From Ralstonia insidiosa (GTDB lineage Bacteria; Pseudomonadota; Gammaproteobacteria; Burkholderiales; Burkholderiaceae): a stretch of 64,000 bases of DNA. The position numbers and the translations under genes were made by a program. The notes beneath the pieces were generated by a model. That model did no database searches and had not been told where the DNA came from. It saw only the letters and a list, made by a program, of their open reading frames with translations. Shown here one piece after another: positions 59,722-64,000 of this stretch; the stretch's first letter is position 1; every line of letters starts with the position of its first letter. The DNA is taken from contig NZ_VZPV01000001.1 in assembly GCF_008801405.1 (NCBI RefSeq), forward strand, positions 2,666,001 to 2,730,000, written 5' to 3'.

Positions 59722-60509
59722 ACGGGCACGCCCGGATGGGCTGCAGTGGGCGTCATGGACGACAAGCGCGCCGCTACCATGATCGCCTTCATCTCGCGCA
59801 CTGCATTTTGCCAGCCGGCAAACACCGCGTGCGCCACGATGGCGTGGCCAATATTGAGTTCATGGATGCCGGCAATGGCCGCAACCGGCTGCACGTTCGT
59901 GTAATGCAAGCCATGTCCGGCATTCACGCGCACCCCCCAGCGGATACCCTCTTCCACCGCCGTTTCGATGCGGACCAGTTCGGCCTTCACTTCGGCATCG
60001 TCGGTGGCTTCGGCATAACGGCCAGTATGCAGTTCGATGACGGGTGCACCTGCGGCAGCGGCCGCCTCAATCTGCGCGGCATCCGGATCGATGAACAGCG
60101 ACACGCGGATGCCCGCATCGGCCAGTTGCTTGCACGCGGCCTGCACCTTGGCGAAACCGCCCACCACGTCCAGCCCGCCTTCGGTGGTCACTTCCTGGCG
60201 GCGCTCCGGCACGAGGCAAACATCCTGCGGACCGATGTTGCACGCGATGTCGAGCATCTCCTGCGTGACCGCGCATTCGAGGTTCATGCGCGTACGCAGT
60301 TGCGGGCGCAGTGCGCGCACGTCGGCGTCCTTGATGTGGCGACGGTCTTCACGCAGATGCAGCGTGATGAGATCGGCGCCGGCATCTTCAGCCAGCAGCG
60401 CCGCAGCGATCGGATCCGGATAGACGGTGCCGCGTGCGTTGCGCAGCGTGGCGACGTGGTCGATGTTGACGCCCAGGTCGATGACCCCCGGCGAGGCATG
60501 AAAGATCAT
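59718..60509 (-). CDS. pdxJ: Pyridoxine 5'-phosphate synthase
   Basis: A 263-residue TIM-barrel enzyme, the last step of the DXP-dependent vitamin B6 pathway. Signature DLGVNIDHVATLRNARG, the active-site segment DLITLHLREDRRHI and VNAGHGLHYTNV are all present. The usual pdxJ-acpS coupling is kept, with a 4-bp overlap at each end (recO upstream, acpS downstream). Confidence 0.97.
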   Translation of the reverse strand: MIFHASPGVIDLGVNIDHVATLRNARGTVYPDPIAAALLAEDAGADLITLHLREDRRHIKDADVRALRPQLRTRMNLECAVTQEMLDIACNIGPQDVCLVPERRQEVTTEGGLDVVGGFAKVQAACKQLADAGIRVSLFIDPDAAQIEAAAAAGAPVIELHTGRYAEATDDAEVKAELVRIETAVEEGIRWGVRVNAGHGLHYTNVQPVAAIAGIHELNIGHAIVAHAVFAGWQNAVREMKAIMVAARLSSMTPTAAHPGVPV

Positions 60510-61327
60510 AGTTTCTGCAAGTCGATGAGGATCTGGCGCGTCGAAAGCGGCGTGCCGTGCAAATGATAATGCAGCAGGAAACGCATCAGGCTGCGGCTCT
60601 GCTGGGCAGTCGTGGGGCGTGAGGCGTAATCGTCGCGCTCCATGTCGATCAGGGTCTGGCCACGCAGCACGGGCCAGGAGGAGGGATCACTCGGCAACGC
60701 GCGACGGATGCCACGCTCAGGGTGATAGACGTAGTCGCCGTCGGCCTGCACCGGCTCGCCGTCGATGCACCGATCCAACTGGGCTGCGAAGCCGGTCTCG
60801 CGTAAGAGCACCCGCTCGAACGCACGCAGCGTGAGGGCCGCGGGTTCTCCGTGAGCGAGTTTATTGAGCGTTTCGACGTAGTGCGCAAACAGCACCGGAT
60901 GGCCGTCTTCACGGGCGACGAACTTGACCAGCAGTTCGTTCAGATAGAAGCCCGACAACAGCCCTTCGCCACCCAGCGGCACCATGCCACCGACCCATTC
61001 TGCGCGGGTCAGCGTGCGCACATCGCCGCGACCGCTCCATGACACCGACAGCGGCTGGAACGTCTGCAGTACCGCACGCAATGCCGAATGCGGTCGCTTG
61101 GCGCCCTTGGCGACCAGCGCCATGCGGCCGTAGTCCGGCGTGAAAACGTCGATGATGAGGCTGGTCTCGCGGTACGGATAGCTATGCAGCACGAAGGCCG
61201 GCTGCGCCGCAACGCGCGTCTCGGAGCGCCCGGCAGGAAAGCCCCTGCGCGGCGCGGCGCCGGCAACGCCTTCTTCGGCCAGCCATTCCGCCGCCTCGTC
61301 CGGAATCGGATCGGATCGTCCCGCCAT
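60506..61327 (-). CDS. recO: DNA repair protein RecO
   Basis: A 273-residue RecO, which loads RecA with RecR. The OB-fold begins FVLHSYPYRETSLIIDVFTPDYGRMALVAKGAKRP (in two parts) and the helical C-terminus includes FYLNELLVKF and LRAFERVLLRETGF. The zinc-ligand cysteines seen in some RecO proteins are not evident. About 40 N-terminal residues (MAGRSDPIPDEAAEWL) precede the OB-fold and are poorly conserved; a later start is possible. Operon with era upstream (44 bp) and pdxJ (overlap). Confidence 0.93.
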   Translation of the reverse strand: MAGRSDPIPDEAAEWLAEEGVAGAAPRRGFPAGRSETRVAAQPAFVLHSYPYRETSLIIDVFTPDYGRMALVAKGAKRPHSALRAVLQTFQPLSVSWSGRGDVRTLTRAEWVGGMVPLGGEGLLSGFYLNELLVKFVAREDGHPVLFAHYVETLNKLAHGEPAALTLRAFERVLLRETGFAAQLDRCIDGEPVQADGDYVYHPERGIRRALPSDPSSWPVLRGQTLIDMERDDYASRPTTAQQSRSLMRFLLHYHLHGTPLSTRQILIDLQKL

Positions 61328-61371
61328 CGAGCGTGTGTGGAGTGGGCCAGCGAACGGTGATTGGCTAACGG

Positions 61372-62310
61372 TTACTCGTAACCGTAGGCGCGCAGGCCGG
61401 CTTCGTTGTCAGCCCAGCCGCTCTTGACCTTGATCCAGACCTCCAGATACACCTTGCCGTCGAACAGTTTTTCCATGTCCATGCGGGCTTCGGTAGAGAT
61501 CTGCTTGAGCTTGGCACCCTTCGCGCCAATGATCATGGCCTTGTGCGCATCGCGGTCGACCAGGATGGTCACGAATACGCGGCGCAGGCGGCCTTCGGTC
61601 TCGAACTTGTCGACGACGACGGTGCTGGAATACGGCAACTCGTCGCCCGTCCAGCGGAAGACCTTTTCTCGGACGATCTCGGCGGCCAGGAAGCGTTCGC
61701 TGCGGTCCGTCAGCGCTTCCGGGTCGTACATCGGCTCGCCTTCCGGCAGGTACGGGCGCACGATGCCGAGCAGGCGGTCGATGTCATCGCGGTTCTTGGC
61801 GGACATCGGCACGATTTCGGCAAACGGAAACACCTGCGCCATGTCCTGCAGGAACGTGGCGACCATCTCGGCACGCGTGTAACCATCCAGCCGGTCAACT
61901 TTGTTGACGATCAGGATCACGGGCGTCTCGCGCGGCAACAGCGAGAGCACCTTCTCGTCGTCCGGGCCATAGCGACCCGCTTCAACCACAAACAACACGG
62001 CATCCACCGACGTGAGCGTGGACGTAACCGCACGGTTCAGCGAGCGGTTGAGCGCGGTAGCATGGCGCGTCTGGAAGCCCGGCGTATCAACGAAGACGAA
62101 CTGCGCGTCGTCCGTCGTCTGGATGCCGGTGATGCGGTGGCGCGTGGTCTGCGCCTTGCGTGACGTGATGCTGACTTTCTGGCCCACCAGGGCATTCATC
62201 AGCGTGGATTTGCCGACGTTCGGCCGCCCAACAATGGCGACCATGCCGCAGCGGAACCCCTCCGGCGTGCCCGGTGCGGGTGACGGAGGCTGCAATGGGG
62301 TGTCGCTCAT
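61372..62310 (-). CDS. era: GTPase Era
   Basis: A 312-residue GTPase that binds the 3' end of 16S rRNA in 30S assembly. G1 is GRPNVGKST, G3 DTPGFQTRH, G4 NKVDRL, G5 in PMSAKN, and the C-terminal KH domain includes IIGAKGAKLKQISTEARMDME. The unusual extra N-terminal 20 residues (MSDTPLQPPSPAPG) are low-complexity. It lies 8 bp after rnc, the classic rnc-era pair. Confidence 0.97.
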   Translation of the reverse strand: MSDTPLQPPSPAPGTPEGFRCGMVAIVGRPNVGKSTLMNALVGQKVSITSRKAQTTRHRITGIQTTDDAQFVFVDTPGFQTRHATALNRSLNRAVTSTLTSVDAVLFVVEAGRYGPDDEKVLSLLPRETPVILIVNKVDRLDGYTRAEMVATFLQDMAQVFPFAEIVPMSAKNRDDIDRLLGIVRPYLPEGEPMYDPEALTDRSERFLAAEIVREKVFRWTGDELPYSSTVVVDKFETEGRLRRVFVTILVDRDAHKAMIIGAKGAKLKQISTEARMDMEKLFDGKVYLEVWIKVKSGWADNEAGLRAYGYE

Positions 62311-62318
62311 TTACCTGA

Positions 62319-63089
62319 TTATTCCTTCAACCTGAGAGACAACTGCGGATCGGGCGGTGTGGCCTGCTTGCGCGTCTTGCCAGTGCGCTCGGCGCGGCTG
62401 CGCTTGACGAGCTGCGGCACCAGACGATGCGCTTCTTCCAGAGCCAGTTTGGCCGCCGATTGTTCGGCCGCGCGCCGCGAAGCGCCGTTGCCGGAGACGC
62501 GAATCTCCAGCTTCGGGATCGTGCACTCGACCTCGAATTGCTGATTATGCGCCGCGCCATGCGTGGCAACCACCGTATACAGCGGTAGCGCAATTTTGTG
62601 ACCTTGGAGGTACTCCTGCAACAGCGTCTTGGCGTCCTTGCCCAGCGTGCGCGGGTCGACCTGCTCCAGAATCGGGATGTACAGCTTGCGGATCAGCGTG
62701 CGCGCGGCATCGAAGCCGCCATCGAGAAACACCGCACCGAAGATCGCTTCCAGCGCATCCGCCAGGATGGACGGCCGGCGGAAGCCACCACTCTTCAACT
62801 CGCCCTCGCCCAAGCGCAATGCGTCAGGCAACAGCAGCATCTGAGCGATCTCGTACAGCGCCTGCTGCTTGACCAGGTTGGCCCGCACGCGCGACAGATC
62901 ACCTTCATCCAGCTTGCCGAACATGCCGTAGAGCATGTCTGCGACGGCGCAATTCAGGATCGAATCACCCAAAAACTCCAGGCGCTCGTTGTGCATCGCG
63001 CTGTGACTGCGATGGGTGAGCGCCTGCTGCAGCAACTCCGGTTTGCTGAAGCGATAGCCAAGGCGTTGCTGCAATGCATCCAAACTCAT
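62319..63089 (-). CDS. rnc: Ribonuclease III
   Basis: A 256-residue RNase III, which processes rRNA and other double-stranded RNA. The catalytic signature is HNERLEFLGDSILN and the second acidic cluster is in ADALEAIFGAVFLDGG; the dsRNA-binding domain starts KTLLQEYLQGHKIALP and includes GNGASRRAAEQSAAKLALE. A basic C-terminal tail (KRSRAERTGKTRKQ) extends beyond the usual end. It follows the DUF4845 gene by a single base. Confidence 0.97.
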   Translation of the reverse strand: MSLDALQQRLGYRFSKPELLQQALTHRSHSAMHNERLEFLGDSILNCAVADMLYGMFGKLDEGDLSRVRANLVKQQALYEIAQMLLLPDALRLGEGELKSGGFRRPSILADALEAIFGAVFLDGGFDAARTLIRKLYIPILEQVDPRTLGKDAKTLLQEYLQGHKIALPLYTVVATHGAAHNQQFEVECTIPKLEIRVSGNGASRRAAEQSAAKLALEEAHRLVPQLVKRSRAERTGKTRKQATPPDPQLSLRLKE

Positions 63090-63090
63090 G

Positions 63091-63459
63091 TCAACGCAGG
63101 GTTCCCGAATAGGTAATCACCAAGCCGATCGGACCGTACATCGGAATTTCGCGCTTATACGAGAAGCGCACTGCCTGGATGGTGCCGCCCGCATCCAGTA
63201 CTTCCAGGTCCTCGCCCTTGATCGACTTGATGTCGTCAATGGCGGCCTGCTTGTCGAATGCATTGGACACCTCTTCACGCGTGCTCGCGCGTTCACGTGC
63301 CTGCTTCACAGCACGGGTGATCGCTTGGTACTCCATCAGGCTCGGAATAGACCGGATTGCCGGCAACACTGCCGTGATCAGCACGATGATGCCGATCAGC
63401 ATCCCAAACATCGTAATCCCACGCGACTGGCGTTTCAGACCGGCCTGACGAATCCGCAT
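63091..63459 (-). CDS. DUF4845 domain-containing membrane protein
   Basis: A 122-residue protein of the DUF4845 family, commonly found between lepB and rnc in beta- and gamma-proteobacteria. One N-terminal helix (ITMFGMLIGIIVLITAVLPA) is followed by a small soluble domain (SNAFDKQAAIDDIKSIKGEDLEVL in outline). The helix and following domain resemble pseudopilin-like proteins. The start MRIRQAG has GGGGGAAATGCA just upstream. Probably a periplasm-facing partner of signal peptidase, which is inference from synteny. Confidence 0.87.
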   Translation of the reverse strand: MRIRQAGLKRQSRGITMFGMLIGIIVLITAVLPAIRSIPSLMEYQAITRAVKQARERASTREEVSNAFDKQAAIDDIKSIKGEDLEVLDAGGTIQAVRFSYKREIPMYGPIGLVITYSGTLR

Positions 63460-63521
63460 TGCATTTCCCCCGTTGTGCAATTGCCGAGTTTCAATAAGAG
63501 ATTTTTGAGTCACTTATCAGC

Positions 63522-64000
63522 TCAATGGAAGCTGCCGATCCGCTTCAGGTCACCCAGGTTCATCCAGATGAAGAACGCTTTCCCGACGATGTTCTTGTCT
63601 GGTACGAAGCCCCAGTAACGGGAGTCCGCGCTATTGTCGCGATTATCGCCCATCATGAAATAGTGACCTTCAGGTACCTTGCAGGTAAAGCCGGTCTGAT
63701 TGTAAGTGCAGTTCTCGCGGAACGGAAAATCGTCCGGGCCGGACACATAGGCCGGGCGATCGGCGTCGTTCAGGATGTTGTGCGAGACCGTGCCGAGCGT
63801 TTCCTGGTACTGCTTGGAATACGTCAGGCGCTCGCCATCGAGGTAATCGGACTGCGGTGCATACGTGGCAGGCTGGCCATTCACCGTCAGACGCTTGTTG
63901 TCGTACTTGACCACGTCGCCCGGCACGCCGATCACGCGCTTGATGTAGTCCATCGACTCGTCTTTCGGGTAGCGGAAGACCATCACGTCGCCGCGCTGCG
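63522..64000 (-). CDS. lepB: Signal peptidase I, partial (C-terminal part)
   Basis: The C-terminal 160 or so residues of signal peptidase I; the N-terminus with the membrane anchors and catalytic Ser lies beyond the right edge. The box with the catalytic Lys is present: RGDVMVFRYPKDESMDYIKR, followed by VIGVPGDVVKYDNKRL, and the box MGDNRDNSADSRYWGFVP. The enzyme removes signal peptides from exported proteins. It heads the lepB-DUF4845-rnc-era-recO-pdxJ-acpS-nagZ operon. Confidence 0.95.
   Translation of the reverse strand, partial: QRGDVMVFRYPKDESMDYIKRVIGVPGDVVKYDNKRLTVNGQPATYAPQSDYLDGERLTYSKQYQETLGTVSHNILNDADRPAYVSGPDDFPFRENCTYNQTGFTCKVPEGHYFMMGDNRDNSADSRYWGFVPDKNIVGKAFFIWMNLGDLKRIGSFH

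Overview
The window is about 64 kb of GC-rich bacterial chromosome. Dense coding, the gene orders rnm-yciO, pyrG-kdsA-eno-ftsB, lepB-rnc-era-recO-pdxJ-acpS-nagZ and earP-efp, and protein sequences typical of Burkholderiaceae point to the genus Ralstonia, most likely the R. pickettii side. This is recognition from memory; no search was run. I see no plasmid, prophage, insertion sequence or CRISPR array. Most of the window is housekeeping chromosome, with two accessory-looking blocks.

Layout. 1-9.1 kb: M50 protease (cut by the window edge), yciO, rnm, a four-gene redox/unknown operon (FNR-like reductase, saccharopine-dehydrogenase-like protein, DUF4166, DCC thiol oxidoreductase), an alpha/beta hydrolase behind a perfect palindrome, DUF455, gamma carbonic anhydrase, Hsp33 and a Tyr-rich lipoprotein. 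9.2-13.9 kb: ftsB, eno, DUF1330, kdsA, pyrG. 14-19.2 kb: a complete Anbu module (ATP-grasp ligase, alpha-E protein, transglutaminase, proteasome-like peptidase) followed by an alpha/beta hydrolase. 19.3-28.5 kb: comEC, tatD, DUF2845, lolD and a single LolC/E permease, an RpfE-like gene, recJ, fdxA. 28.5-32.1 kb: tRNA-Asn, tRNA-Leu, DUF899, YeiH-type permease with a divergent LysR regulator, tRNA-Lys.

32.1-44.5 kb is a seven-gene minus-strand carbohydrate/sugar-acid locus (glucarate dehydratase, MFS carrier, GH31 glycosidase, outer-membrane porin, aldose epimerase, SLC13-type carrier, DUF3604-like PHP protein) with a divergent GntR/FadR regulator. The content suggests uptake of a glycoside or aldarate through the porin, inner-membrane import, glycosidic cleavage and mutarotation, and dehydration of glucarate; the later glucarate enzymes are not here. 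44.8-50.8 kb holds a signalling island: an OmpR-type regulator with a degenerate receiver, then an OmpR regulator, a LysM-FecR secreted protein and a CHASE2 histidine kinase. 51-53.4 kb: MFS carrier and HxlR regulator sharing a 27-bp palindrome, then tRNA-Cys and two tRNA-Gly genes. 53.5-64 kb: pgsA, uvrC, earP-efp, and the nagZ-acpS-pdxJ-recO-era-rnc-DUF4845-lepB operon, with lepB cut by the right edge.

Best candidates for little-described biology: the Anbu module with its C-terminally extended peptidase and linked hydrolase; the DUF3604/GH31/glucarate locus; the pseudo-receiver regulator beside its intact paralogue; and a structured intergenic RNA candidate at about 44.6-44.7 kb.
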